NCBI GenBank assembly: GCA_010672965.1
Contig: JAAHFN010000023.1
Span: forward strand, 107,138-171,137
Length of the DNA: 64,000 bases
Source: Oscillatoria sp. SIO1A7
Lineage (GTDB): Bacteria; Cyanobacteriota; Cyanobacteriia; Cyanobacteriales; Laspinemataceae
Reading direction: 5' to 3'
A program made the position numbers and the translations under genes. Below the pieces are notes generated by a model. That model saw only the letters and a program-made list of their open reading frames with translations, had not been told where the DNA came from and did not search any database. Below are positions 26,501 through 33,547 of the stretch, piece after piece. The first letter of the stretch is position 1. Each line of letters begins with the position of its first letter.

Positions 26501-26997
26501 AATTAAAAGAAGTGCCGATAATTGTCTCTTCTGCTCGGGTGTATGAGAGCGATCGCCAAAAAAGTATGGAAGCGGGGTGCAACGATTTTCTGCCCAAGCC
26601 GATTGTGGATGCGGTGCTATATGACAAGCTCAAAACCTACCTAAACTTAGAATGGGTTTACGAAACTAATACCTGGAATCGAAAAATTGGGAAATACGAT
26701 AATAGAATCCCCAACTCCCTGGGATTCGAGGCCAACTGGCTTAGCTCCGATCTGGGTAAATTAAAGAAAGCGATCGCCCCCGATTCGGAAAAACTAAACT
26801 ACCTCTACGACTTGGCCAAGCAAGGTCGCGTTATCGAGATTGAGAATCTGGCCATGCAGCTCCAAGAAGAGGATAAGCGCTTAATTCCTTTTAGCCAAGC
26901 GATTCTACAGCTTTCTGAAGAATTTGAGGTAGAAAAAATTATCGCTTTTGTCGAATTGCATCTTAAGTCGGAACAACTAGAAAGCTCTGGAGTTTAG
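23557..26997 (+). CDS. Ammonium transporter-histidine kinase-receiver fusion (Amt sensor kinase)
   Basis: The 1146-residue fusion begins with a full Amt/Rh ammonium channel domain (residues 1-390, about eleven membrane helices). It starts [20 protein letters not shown] and contains both pore histidines, His165 in [11 protein letters not shown] and His328 in [17 protein letters not shown] domain covers about 465-570 ([16 protein letters not shown]). HisKA has [11 protein letters not shown] with His600. The HATPase is interrupted at about 735-808 by repeat-derived sequence. A receiver has Asp962 in [11 protein letters not shown], and a helical tail follows. Amt domains fused to kinases act as ammonium sensors in known cases, with the channel domain reporting bound ammonium. 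With a complete twin-His site it may transport as well as sense. It follows the CHASE2 kinase, with which it shares the cytoplasmic half. Confidence 0.93.
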   Translation: MTNAIDILWVLVCAGLVFMMQPGFMCLESGLTRSKNSINVAVKNLADLGVSVTVFWLFGFALMFGASQGGWIGSSNFFLGGEIAPDRFALFLFQAMFCSTATTIVSGATAERMKFGAYLLIAFLVSSLIYPLFGHWVWNHASSGSIAGWLGRMGFVDFAGASVVHSIGAWVSLAALLVLGPRSGRFSCLSNPSLKQKTVSSHKIHGSDMPLAVLGVMLLWFGWLGFNGGNTLALDDRVPQIMVNTIISGVTGMIIAAAVSWQRNTVPEVEALLKGCLAGLVAITASCHAVSPLLAAIIGGLGSAIMMLVSYCLERWQIDDAVDAIAVHGGAGVWGTIAVALFGNPELLQTGLSQETQLLVQLLGVIVALVWGFGITYAVLWVVNRICSLRVSPEAEQLGLNIVEHQAKTELYDLLAALDAQAKTQDISLRLPVEPFTEVGQIAKRYNQVMEALEEAVRRTEAIVNTATDAIITFTSSNLEIISANPSSEIVFGYYSGDLKGMSLHRLLDWFPHNSNENDSSILTLLQVGRRELMGRRASGELFPLEATLTEAKLGNRSFYTGTFRDISDRKRAEVELQQAKKNADAANHAKSQFLAAMSHELRTPLNGILGYAQIFQKDNRFTYQQKNGINIIHACGTHLLNLIDDILDIAKIEAEKMDFDLSEVNFHSFLGAVVEMCRLKATQKDISFVYQPAPNLPSLVLLDEKRLRQVLINLLSNAIKFTDRGSVTFKVEVLGIGNGELGIGNWAGSRGSGDRGTRGQGESPSPFGAATPTEFSHSSTQLPRSPGLLVPKSPSASSNALLSRSLGPIAKIRFQIEDTGIGMTAEQLAKIFLPFEQVCDDSRKAEGTGLGLAISQKIIKMMGSTIEVKSQPGAGSIFWIDLDTIFVASRLADASKQSAPKTIIGYKGKKRLILIVDESRENRLILRNLLEPIGFSTADATNGREGLDLAEQLHPDLIIADLVLPEMDGLEMMRRLRGMPQLKEVPIIVSSARVYESDRQKSMEAGCNDFLPKPIVDAVLYDKLKTYLNLEWVYETNTWNRKIGKYDNRIPNSLGFEANWLSSDLGKLKKAIAPDSEKLNYLYDLAKQGRVIEIENLAMQLQEEDKRLIPFSQAILQLSEEFEVEKIIAFVELHLKSEQLESSGV
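25759..25980. repeat. In-frame repeat insertion in the Amt-kinase gene
   Basis: GGGAATTGGGAATGGGG units and GACCGGGGGACAAGGGG units run into CCCCTTCGGGGCGGCTACGC, a spacer-type motif, then reversed copies of the same units. The insert lies right after FKVEVL, the same point as in the CHASE2 kinase, and keeps the frame. Confidence 0.85.
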
Positions 26998-27004
26998 TCG
27001 CTCC

Positions 27005-27110
27005 GAGCAAGAAACCCGGTTTTGCAGGAATTACCGGGTTTCTGACCTAAACAGGTTACTCGCGATCGGAGCAAGAAACCCGGTTTTGCAGGAATTACCG
27101 GGTTTCTGAC
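27005..27110 (+). terminator. Two tandem copies of a CCCGG hairpin
   Basis: A 42 bp unit is exactly repeated at 27005-27046 and 27069-27110. Each forms a stem GAAACCCGG/CCGGGTTTC. They sit just after the Amt-kinase stop, so they may end its transcript. Related hairpins occur at 31602-31635, 44643-44673 and 56507-56537. Confidence 0.65.
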
Positions 27111-27164
27111 ATATAGACTAGCCAGCCGGTGCTATATTATAAGGAATAGTGTAAAAAAAGAAAA

Positions 27165-27330
27165 ATGGCGATCGCTACTGTTGCTAAGTCGGGACAGATT
27201 ACCGTCCCAAAAGAGATTCTGGATTTTCTGAAAATCCAGGAGATGCTATTGACTTCATCATTGACTCAGAGGACCGGGTAACAATCCAACCGGCCAAGAT
27301 ACCAGTACAGGACCTCAAGGGGTTGGCAGC
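27165..27330 (+). pseudogene. AbrB/SpoVT-type antitoxin remnant, frameshifted
   Basis: The reading frame starts MAIATVAKSGQITVPKEI and LDFLKIQ, the swapped-hairpin DNA-binding motif of AbrB/MazE-like antitoxins. At about 27239 the frame is lost, ending at TAA 27279. The next register continues exactly with GDAIDFIIDSEDRVTIQP and AKIPVQDLKGL, the second half of the fold. A deletion of about four bases in the expected QPGD turn explains the break. After the L of DLKGL the coding sequence dissolves into a GCGGATG tandem array. No toxin gene follows. It is therefore a decayed antitoxin whose 3' end was overtaken by repeats. Confidence 0.85.
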
Positions 27331-27545
27331 GGATGAGTTGGCAGCGGATGGGTAACGGATGTAACGGATTTAGCGGATGTTGGCAGCGGATGGGTTGGCA
27401 GCGGATGAGTTGGTAGCGGATGGGTAACCGATGTAACGGATTTAGCGGATGTTGGCAGCGGATGGGTTGGCAGCGGATGGGTAACGGATGTAACGGATTT
27501 AACGGATTTAACGGATTTAGCGGATTTAGCGGATTTAACGGATGG
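27325..27545. repeat. CGGAT tandem array
   Basis: Imperfect tandem units such as GGTTGGCAGCGGATG and GTAACGGATTTAGCGGAT fill the space between the AbrB remnant and the next gene. The complementary units (AACCATCCGTTACATCCG) recur in opposite orientation at 30605-30770. Confidence 0.85.
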
Positions 27546-27550
27546 GTTGC

Positions 27551-27811
27551 ATGGAGTTTTCGTTTAAAGATTTACAGTTTATAGTAGAAGCTATTGGTTG
27601 TTTGAGCGAAAAATATCAAGAACGTCTTGATGCCATAGAGGATCTTGATGAGGATGAAGCATCTGACTTGGGAAACGATTGTATGTTTTTAGAGTTACTG
27701 TGCCAGGATATAGAAAAAAAACTGGCCGAGAGCGTTTCGCAAACAATACCTGCTACTCCCGACATTTTAGACACACCGAATAAATTGTTAGCGCAGACAG
27801 AAAAAATTTAA
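27551..27811 (+). CDS. Small acidic protein of unknown function
   Basis: The product has 86 residues from MEFSFKDLQF; an ATG three codons earlier (27542) lies at the edge of the CGGAT array. It is predicted helical and strongly acidic (EDLDEDEASDLGND), with two cysteines. I do not recognise the family. It lies 5 bp before a membrane protein gene in the same direction, so the two are probably co-transcribed. The composition is compatible with a real gene, and base use is more AT-rich than its neighbours. No function is offered. Confidence 0.45.
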   Translation: MEFSFKDLQFIVEAIGCLSEKYQERLDAIEDLDEDEASDLGNDCMFLELLCQDIEKKLAESVSQTIPATPDILDTPNKLLAQTEKI

Positions 27812-27816
27812 GTGCT

Positions 27817-28311
27817 ATGGTAGAAATAGTTACAGCTATAGCAGCAGTTGTTGCAGCCGCTGCAGCTGCCGTCCAAGCCTATATTGCATGGCATAATTAC
27901 CGCGAGAGCCGCCCTAGTAGCCCTAGTAGAGGAGGTAGCCAAGGAACGCGAACTCGCCTGCCACAACTAACTCGAACTATCCCTTGGGGTTGGTTAGGAC
28001 TGTTAGCAGTTTACACAATTCGAGGCTTTCTTTTGTCCTTTATCTCGGCTCCGACTAGGTTTTCTGCTCTAGCATCTGTTCCTTTGATAGGTTCGATGAC
28101 TATTCTTTTTGTGAGTAATACTAAGACAGAACAATGGATTGTTTTTATTATTTTTATGATATGGTTTTTGTCTGTCATTCTAGAAGTTTTTGCTTTGATT
28201 GAAATAATTTCGTCTGTTATAAGTGACAATCACTCGTGGCTTATTTCTGCTGCAATAATGGTATTTTCTGGCTTAGGATTGGGTTGGCTTGCGCATCAGA
28301 TTTTTGGATAA
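27817..28311 (+). CDS. Small membrane protein of unknown function
   Basis: The 164-residue protein starts with an alanine-rich hydrophobic helix (VTAIAAVVAAAAAAVQAYIAW), followed by a charged loop (residues 28-50, RESRPSSPSRGGS). Three or four further hydrophobic segments follow: WGWLGLLAVYTIRGFLLSF, IVFIIFMIWFLSVILEVFAL and the last 25 residues. It is therefore an inner or thylakoid membrane protein. I do not recognise the family. The 5 bp spacing behind the acidic protein at 27551 suggests an operon and perhaps a two-component unit. The AT-rich composition in the second half differs from neighbouring genes and may hint at transfer. Confidence 0.5.
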   Translation: MVEIVTAIAAVVAAAAAAVQAYIAWHNYRESRPSSPSRGGSQGTRTRLPQLTRTIPWGWLGLLAVYTIRGFLLSFISAPTRFSALASVPLIGSMTILFVSNTKTEQWIVFIIFMIWFLSVILEVFALIEIISSVISDNHSWLISAAIMVFSGLGLGWLAHQIFG

Positions 28312-28457
28312 AATTGTGCTATTATTAGTCAATGCTGCTTGCCAGAGGATAGGTTGGTAGCTCATTAGCGATCGCGATATGCTTTTGTCAGTGGTAAAAT
28401 AGAAAATAAATTTAAACCCGATCGCAGCTTTAACCAAACTACCTATAACTAAAACCT

Positions 28458-29048
28458 ATGACAACAGCAAAACCACCAAATTTAGGCGAAATCTTACAAT
28501 TAACTGACGAGCAGTTTTACGAGCTATGTCAGAACAATCGCGATTTGAGAATAGAGCGCACCGCTGGGGGAGACTTAATCGTAATGGCACCAACCGGAGG
28601 AGAAACGGGGCATCGCAATATCGATTTAGCCTTTCAGTTGCAAGCATGGAGCAGACAGAATGAAGATTTAGGGGTTGCTTTTGATTCTTCCACTGGCTTT
28701 AAGCTGCCCAATGGGGCGGATGTTTCGCCGGACGCAAGCTGGGTCAGCCGCGATCGCCTTTCTAAGCTAACTGCCCAACAAAAACAAAGATTCTTGCCTT
28801 TATGTCCCGATTTCGTAGTAGAGCTGCGATCGCCAACAGACTCCCTCCGGCGGCTCCAAGCTAAAATGGCGGATTATATCGAAAACGGCGCTCGCTTGGG
28901 TTTGCTGATTAATCCCCAAAAAAAACAGGTAGAAATCTATCGCCCCGGACGAGATGCGGAAACTCTCCAAAACCCGGCAACCGTATCTGGAGAAAACGTA
29001 ATGCCCGGTTTTGTCCTAGAGCTGGGGTCGATTTTTCGGAGCCTTTAA
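28458..29048 (+). CDS. Uma2 family (DUF820) putative endonuclease
   Basis: The 196-residue protein belongs to the Uma2/DUF820 group, with a PD-(D/E)XK nuclease fold and very many copies in cyanobacteria. The fold's catalytic parts are GADVSPDASWVS (Asp), PDFVVELRSPTDS (Glu and the ExK-type strand) and LQAKMADYIENGARLGLLIN. The middle LRIERTAGGDLIVMAPTGGETGHRN is the typical N-terminal signature. Biochemical role is unproven; nuclease activity is predicted from the fold. Closest in pattern to the protein at 51358, and distinct from that at 50547. It is monocistronic. The upstream spacer has TGGTAAAATAG as a possible -10. Confidence 0.85.
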   Translation: MTTAKPPNLGEILQLTDEQFYELCQNNRDLRIERTAGGDLIVMAPTGGETGHRNIDLAFQLQAWSRQNEDLGVAFDSSTGFKLPNGADVSPDASWVSRDRLSKLTAQQKQRFLPLCPDFVVELRSPTDSLRRLQAKMADYIENGARLGLLINPQKKQVEIYRPGRDAETLQNPATVSGENVMPGFVLELGSIFRSL

Positions 29049-29266
29049 TTTTATTAGGACTCATGCAGAGTTGGAAATCTAACCCTAAATGTAGGGGCGA
29101 TTCGCGAATCGCCCCTACATTTAGAGATAATGCGTAAGTTCTGTTTATATCAAATCCGCTCAATAGCCCTAAAAACATTCAATTTTTGCGTAGGACAGGC
29201 GTCCCGCCTGTCTCTCCTCCGGTTTTTGGGACAGGCGAGACGCCTGTCCTACGGGAAGTACAAAGA
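29049..29266. mobile_element. Adjacent family C and family A inverted-repeat elements
   Basis: A family C element occupies 29056-29144, with a perfect 20+20 bp palindrome at 29085-29124 (core GGGGCGATTCG). A family A element follows at about 29148-29262, with left end ATATCAAATCCG and a GTAGGACAGGCG/CGCCTGTCCTAC stem. The right terminal repeat of the A copy is not seen. The cluster lies between convergent genes. Confidence 0.75.
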
Positions 29267-30379
29267 TCAATAGGGAGGAAGCAAGCGGCGGAGTCCATGC
29301 AGGATAACCACCAGCATAAAAAATAGATTGCGGAGCAAGACTCCGTAAACCGGCAGGGATAACGATCGTTCTGCTATTCCTTCTTGAGAAACCCGAGCCA
29401 ATTGCTCGCCGAGGGCTTCTAGCCACTGCACAGTTCTCGGCCATTCCGATAAATTCTTTAACCAAATTTCGGGAATGCCGCTTTTGCCGGTGGCGGCACC
29501 GATAATTCCGCCTAAAATAGCAGCGGTTGTATCTGTATCGCCGCCGAGGGCAATAATTTCTATAATTCCTCTTTGGTAATCTTGCTGATGTCTCAACCAA
29601 ACTTGGATTACAACTGGAACGGTGCGATAGATATAGCCGCTAATTCCAGCTTGCATTTCCAAGTCCGCAGCATACAAGGAGGCTGGCATCTCGGAAGCAG
29701 CACTGTCACAAGCTTGGCGAATTAGTTCCAGAAATTCGGCTGTAGGGGGGCTTTCTTTTTCCGAGTCGAGGATTTGTGCGATCGCCTTGTAATAGTCGGC
29801 GGGAGAAATGACTAATCCAGAACTGGCAAAGCGGGCGGCCAGAGCTACGGCCAAAGCTCCGTATTCTGCTTTCGGGTCGGTATGGGTAATGCCCGTAGAA
29901 GCTTTTACTAATAAACGAAGTCGGGCAATATCGCCGCCGTAGCAAACGCCGATAATAGCGCTGCGCATTGCAGGACCGTTGCCCGCAGAAAAAACGCCGC
30001 AATGGTTCTTCGTAAGAGAATTGCTACTAAATCCCAACCATAATTTGACGCAAGCTCTCAGGGTTGCCCATCCGACTCCCGCAGGCAAACCGAGCAACCA
30101 AAATCGCAGTTTCCACCCCAGCACCCGGGCAAATTTTTGGGGGTTTCCTGCCGAGGCGATTAAGGATTGGGCAACCATGCAGGTATGCTCGGTGTCGTCG
30201 GAAACCATCCCTTTGCCCAGCAGAAAATTATGGTTTTCGATTTGGGGATAAAGTCGGCGCTGTCTGCGCGGGGACAATCCTTCATAAGGAAGTCCCATTG
30301 CATCTCCTACGGCGGTGCCGAGCAAGCAACCGATCGCACTTAGGCGTCTCCTATGCATAGTCGCAGCTTCTTTTTCCAT
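29267..30379 (-). CDS. ADP-ribosylglycohydrolase family protein
   Basis: The 370-residue protein is of the ARH/DraG family, which removes ADP-ribose from proteins or other targets using a binuclear magnesium site. Motifs are GTAVGDAMGLPYEG near residue 20, MVSDDTEHTCM with the SDDT metal ligands, and ALGGDTDTTAAILGGIIGA near residue 280 with the GGDTDT metal ligands. All key residues are present. The last 30 residues form a hydrophobic helix followed by a short tail (GVLLRNLFFMLVVILHGLRRL), which may anchor it in a membrane; this is unusual for the family. The start could also be codon 8 (MHRRRLS). In nitrogen-fixing bacteria DraG controls nitrogenase, but no nif gene is here and no such role is claimed. 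Confidence 0.88.
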   Translation of the reverse strand: MEKEAATMHRRRLSAIGCLLGTAVGDAMGLPYEGLSPRRQRRLYPQIENHNFLLGKGMVSDDTEHTCMVAQSLIASAGNPQKFARVLGWKLRFWLLGLPAGVGWATLRACVKLWLGFSSNSLTKNHCGVFSAGNGPAMRSAIIGVCYGGDIARLRLLVKASTGITHTDPKAEYGALAVALAARFASSGLVISPADYYKAIAQILDSEKESPPTAEFLELIRQACDSAASEMPASLYAADLEMQAGISGYIYRTVPVVIQVWLRHQQDYQRGIIEIIALGGDTDTTAAILGGIIGAATGKSGIPEIWLKNLSEWPRTVQWLEALGEQLARVSQEGIAERSLSLPVYGVLLRNLFFMLVVILHGLRRLLPPY

Positions 30380-30814
30380 ATCGAATATAGATTTGCGTCC
30401 TACTATTTTAGGACTTACGCAACGACTCTACTCATAGGGGCAACCACAGGGGGATTGCCCCTACAAACGACCAAATATGGGTATTTTGCGTAAGTCCTGT
30501 TTTATTTGATATCGCACCATTGGCAAGGGTTACGAGGGCTATTTTTTTTGCAATTAGTCCAATAATCGACGACTATTTTATTTGAGAATAGGCGATTCGC
30601 AGACTAAACCATCCGTTACATCCGCTACCAATCCGTTGCCAACTATCCGTTGCGATCGTAGGCTCCGTAATCGGCTGCTATTTTTTTTGATATAGGCGAT
30701 TCGCAGACTAAACCATCCGTTACATCCGCTACCAATCCGTTACCAACTATCCGTTGCGATCGCATCGCTCCTCAGCCCCGGAAATAGAGGGCTTTTTTAT
30801 GATAAGTGCGATCT
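30380..30814. repeat. Spacer with family C element and inverted CGGAT-type repeats
   Basis: A family C element lies at 30410-30498. At 30552-30606 and 30660-30715 are two copies of a unit with ATCGACGACTATTTTATTTG and a near-HIP1 end (GGCGATTCGC). Each is followed by AAACCATCCGTTACATCCG, the complement of the array at 27325-27545. No gene is seen. Confidence 0.75.
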
Positions 30815-31135
30815 TTAATTATTATTGTCATTGCCTCGAATCAAATAACGTACCTCTTCAAGAAGAACATTAAAACGCTCGTCACTTTCCGCTTGACGTT
30901 GTTGTATTTCCGCTTGCTTTTGTTTTATTTCCGCTTGCTGTTCTTTCACATCCTCCATATCTCGTTGATGTTGAGCCGCAACCTGCAAGAGAGCTTGTAC
31001 GGTTATTCTCAAGCCATCTACACTATCTTTAACCTCGCTAATCCCTTCGCGGAGTTCGCCAATACTTTCACGCATTTCGCTAACACTCGAAGAGAGTTCG
31101 TCCAGCATTTCATCCGTCCAGCGCACGACTGCCAT
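30815..31135 (-). CDS. Small coiled-coil protein
   Basis: The 106-residue protein starts at MAVVRWTDEML. A clear AAGGAG ribosome site precedes this start and lies inside a longer frame that runs back to 31198, so the shorter start is preferred. Almost the whole length is heptad-like: MRESIGELREGISEVKDSV, LLQVAAQHQRDMEDVKEQ, and repeated QQAEIKQKQAEIQQRQAES. A conserved cyanobacterial pattern (small coiled-coil proteins beginning VVRWTDEMLD) is recognisable, but no function is known. It may oligomerise or accompany a Uma2-type protein. It is monocistronic. The repeats KQAEIQQRQAE suggest internal expansion. Confidence 0.7.
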   Translation of the reverse strand: MAVVRWTDEMLDELSSSVSEMRESIGELREGISEVKDSVDGLRITVQALLQVAAQHQRDMEDVKEQQAEIKQKQAEIQQRQAESDERFNVLLEEVRYLIRGNDNNN

Positions 31136-31864
31136 TTTTTTGCTCCTTATTTTTTTCGCATTGGTTTCTATTATAATACAAATGTTCATCAAAGCCAATA
31201 GGTATTCTTGTAAGGCGATCGCTCCCCAGCCTACGTTGCTCTTGTTTAGGGTGTAGGCTGTAGGGAAAAATTTCTATTTTTCCGATATTCGCTTCTACCT
31301 GTTGCCTTCAGATATGGCGCGGAGGGTAGTGGTAAACAAGTAGTGATTTTAGAGTCAAAAACCCTCGATATGCTGTAGAAAATCATCATTTGTTTAGCAC
31401 TACCGATGCTCTCAGAACTGTGTTTGCTTTGTAGAAATAGATGGCAGGTATCGGCGGTTATTTTGTTTCGGAATAGCGATCGCTTTTCGACCCGGAAATC
31501 CGCTGGTGTTTTTTTAAAAAAATAGGCGATCGCGCACAGTTGGCCTAATAATCGGCGACTATTTTATTTGAGAATAGCGATCGCAGGGTAGCGAGGACCT
31601 CAGAAACCCGGTTTTTTCAAAAAACCGGGTTTCTCTGCACGGGGCGATCGCGCACAATTGGCTCGGGTTATCGGTGAATATTTTATTTGCGAATAGGCGA
31701 TCGCACAATTGGCGCGGGTTATCGGCGACTATTTTATTTAGCAATAGCGATCGCGCTTAGGGATTGCCCCAATCCTCAACCGAAAAAATAGCACAAAAAA
31801 ACCCGACCCCTCTAAGGAAGCCGAGAATTGGGCCTAATGGCCGGACTTCTTAACAGACCGCTAG
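31136..31864. repeat. Spacer with HIP1-linked tandem units and a CCCGG hairpin
   Basis: Degenerate units of about 50-60 bp containing ATCGGCGACTATTTTATTTG and ending in a HIP1 site recur at about 31545, 31665 and 31715. They resemble the units at 30552 and 30660. A GAAACCCGG hairpin sits at 31602-31635. No gene is seen. Confidence 0.75.
31793..31856 (-). terminator. Probable terminator of the glycoside hydrolase gene
   Basis: Read on the minus strand, the stem GAAG-TCCGG pairs imperfectly with CTCGG-CTTC, with an inner GGCC-ATTA-GGCC, and a T-run follows at about 31794-31800. It lies directly after the stop at 31865. Confidence 0.5.
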
Positions 31865-33547
31865 TTAGTTAACAGTGATGACTTTTTCTACGCTTTCATT
31901 CGCCAATCTATCTACTGCCCGGAGAGCATAATTTCCCGGGTAAACTCTGGCGCTAGTCGTCGTGCCATTGAGAACTTGCTCTAGCTCCCAGACATTATTG
32001 TTATTGCGTTTATAGAGCGTCCAGTAACGAACGTCATCAGATTCTGGAGCATTCCAACTAATCGTGCCGTACCTGGCCGATACTCCCGTGGGCGGTTCCG
32101 GCGGCTCGTTATCTATCCAAGGCATCGGCGGCACTAGGGCGGGGGTGGGATAGACCTCAGTTTTGAATATGTCGTTGATGCCCAGACGATTGCTCTGAAA
32201 AACCTTCACACTAAAGAAGATATTGCCTAGAGAAAAGCGAGAAGCTTCTTGGCGAGAGATGGCTACTTGTCTCTCAAACTCGGCGATCGACCAGCCTCGC
32301 TTGCCCAATTGGCTGAGATAGTTCCCGGTGTAAATATGTCGAGATCGGGGATTTTGCTGGGTCCACCAATCGAGCAGAACTGGATAACTTTGCTGGGGCG
32401 GGTCGATGCGCCAGTAGAGTTGTGGAGCGATATAGTCAACCCAACCTTTCTCCAGCCATAACTTCGGATCGGCATAAATTCCGTCATACTGGTCTAGTCC
32501 AACAATACCGGGGGGTTGGCCAGGGCGGTAAATGCCAAAAGGACTGATGCCAAACTTGATGTAGGGTTTTTCGGCTTTAATGCCAGAGTGCAAGCGCTGA
32601 ACTAATTGGTTGACGTTGTTGCGCCGCCAGTCCCCTAGAGAAAGGGTGCCTCCAGACCGCCGGTAAGCGTTATAGGTATTGTAATCGGGAAAGTCGCGAT
32701 TGCCTTGGGGATAGGGATAGAAATAGTCGTCGAGGTGAATTCCATCTACGTCATAGCGACGCGCTACGTCCATAATGACGTTGTATGTCTGGTTTTGAAC
32801 TTCTGGAGCCCCCGGATCCATCCAGAGCAAATTGCCATATTGATAGGCGTATTGAGGATATTTGCTGGCCATGTGATTGGCAGCCAGAGAGTGGGGATCC
32901 TGATTCCTGGCGCGGTAGGGATTGAACCAGGCATGCAGTTCGATATTGCGTCTATGGGCTTCTTGGATTGCAAATTCTAGGGGGTCGTAAAATGGGTATG
33001 GCGCTTGCCCCTGCTGTCCCGTCAGCCAATAGCTCCAAGGTTCTAATTGCGAAGCATAGAAGGCATCGCCAGCCGGTCGCACCTGCAAGATGAGAGCGTT
33101 TAGATTTAGCTCTTGCATCCGGTTAAGAATCCCAATTAGTTCGGCTTTCTGTTGCTGTACCGAAAGATTTTTGCGCGAGGGCCAGTCAATGTTGGCGACC
33201 GATGCCGCCCATACGCCCCGGAATTCTCTCTGGTGAATCGGACCGAGACTGGGAGCGGCTATCTCGATCGCTTCTTTGCTATTTGTTGGGGTGTTGTTTG
33301 GCGGTTCGTAGGCGCTAACCTGAGTTGCGATCGCTCCCAACAGTAGGAAGCAACAAAAGATTGCCAACTGACCTCTCCGGCGATAATTATGGCGCTCGCT
33401 AGAATTGCGAACCATTTGTCTGGCTCGCATTCCGCACCTCTGGAAAAATTTGGGGATGGCACGCAGTACGCTAATCCCCGCTCGGAACGCTTTGGGCATC
33501 AAGTTCATAGGATTTATCCGGTTATATCCCTCTCTATCAATTGACAA
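31865..33547 (-). CDS. Glycoside hydrolase family 10-like (GHL10/DUF187) envelope protein
   Basis: The 560-residue protein belongs to the GHL10 group; E. coli DigH (YddW), a septal peptidoglycan glycosidase, is a relative. The catalytic TIM barrel covers about residues 105-430: REFRGVWAASVANIDWPS, ALILQVRPAGDAFYAS, IELHAWFNPYRA, VDGIHLDDYFYPYP, and FGISPFGIYRPG are the standard conserved strands, with acidic residues in HLDDYF. A membrane-anchor or signal segment (GQLAIFCCFLLLGAIATQV) lies near residue 65, and an Fn3-like domain ends the protein (PPTGVSARYGTISWNAPES). It likely acts in the periplasm on denuded glycan strands. A possible later start is codon 13 (MNLMPKAF). The N-terminal 60 residues are basic, consistent with an inside-positive anchor. 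Confidence 0.85.
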   Translation of the reverse strand: MSIDREGYNRINPMNLMPKAFRAGISVLRAIPKFFQRCGMRARQMVRNSSERHNYRRRGQLAIFCCFLLLGAIATQVSAYEPPNNTPTNSKEAIEIAAPSLGPIHQREFRGVWAASVANIDWPSRKNLSVQQQKAELIGILNRMQELNLNALILQVRPAGDAFYASQLEPWSYWLTGQQGQAPYPFYDPLEFAIQEAHRRNIELHAWFNPYRARNQDPHSLAANHMASKYPQYAYQYGNLLWMDPGAPEVQNQTYNVIMDVARRYDVDGIHLDDYFYPYPQGNRDFPDYNTYNAYRRSGGTLSLGDWRRNNVNQLVQRLHSGIKAEKPYIKFGISPFGIYRPGQPPGIVGLDQYDGIYADPKLWLEKGWVDYIAPQLYWRIDPPQQSYPVLLDWWTQQNPRSRHIYTGNYLSQLGKRGWSIAEFERQVAISRQEASRFSLGNIFFSVKVFQSNRLGINDIFKTEVYPTPALVPPMPWIDNEPPEPPTGVSARYGTISWNAPESDDVRYWTLYKRNNNNVWELEQVLNGTTTSARVYPGNYALRAVDRLANESVEKVITVN

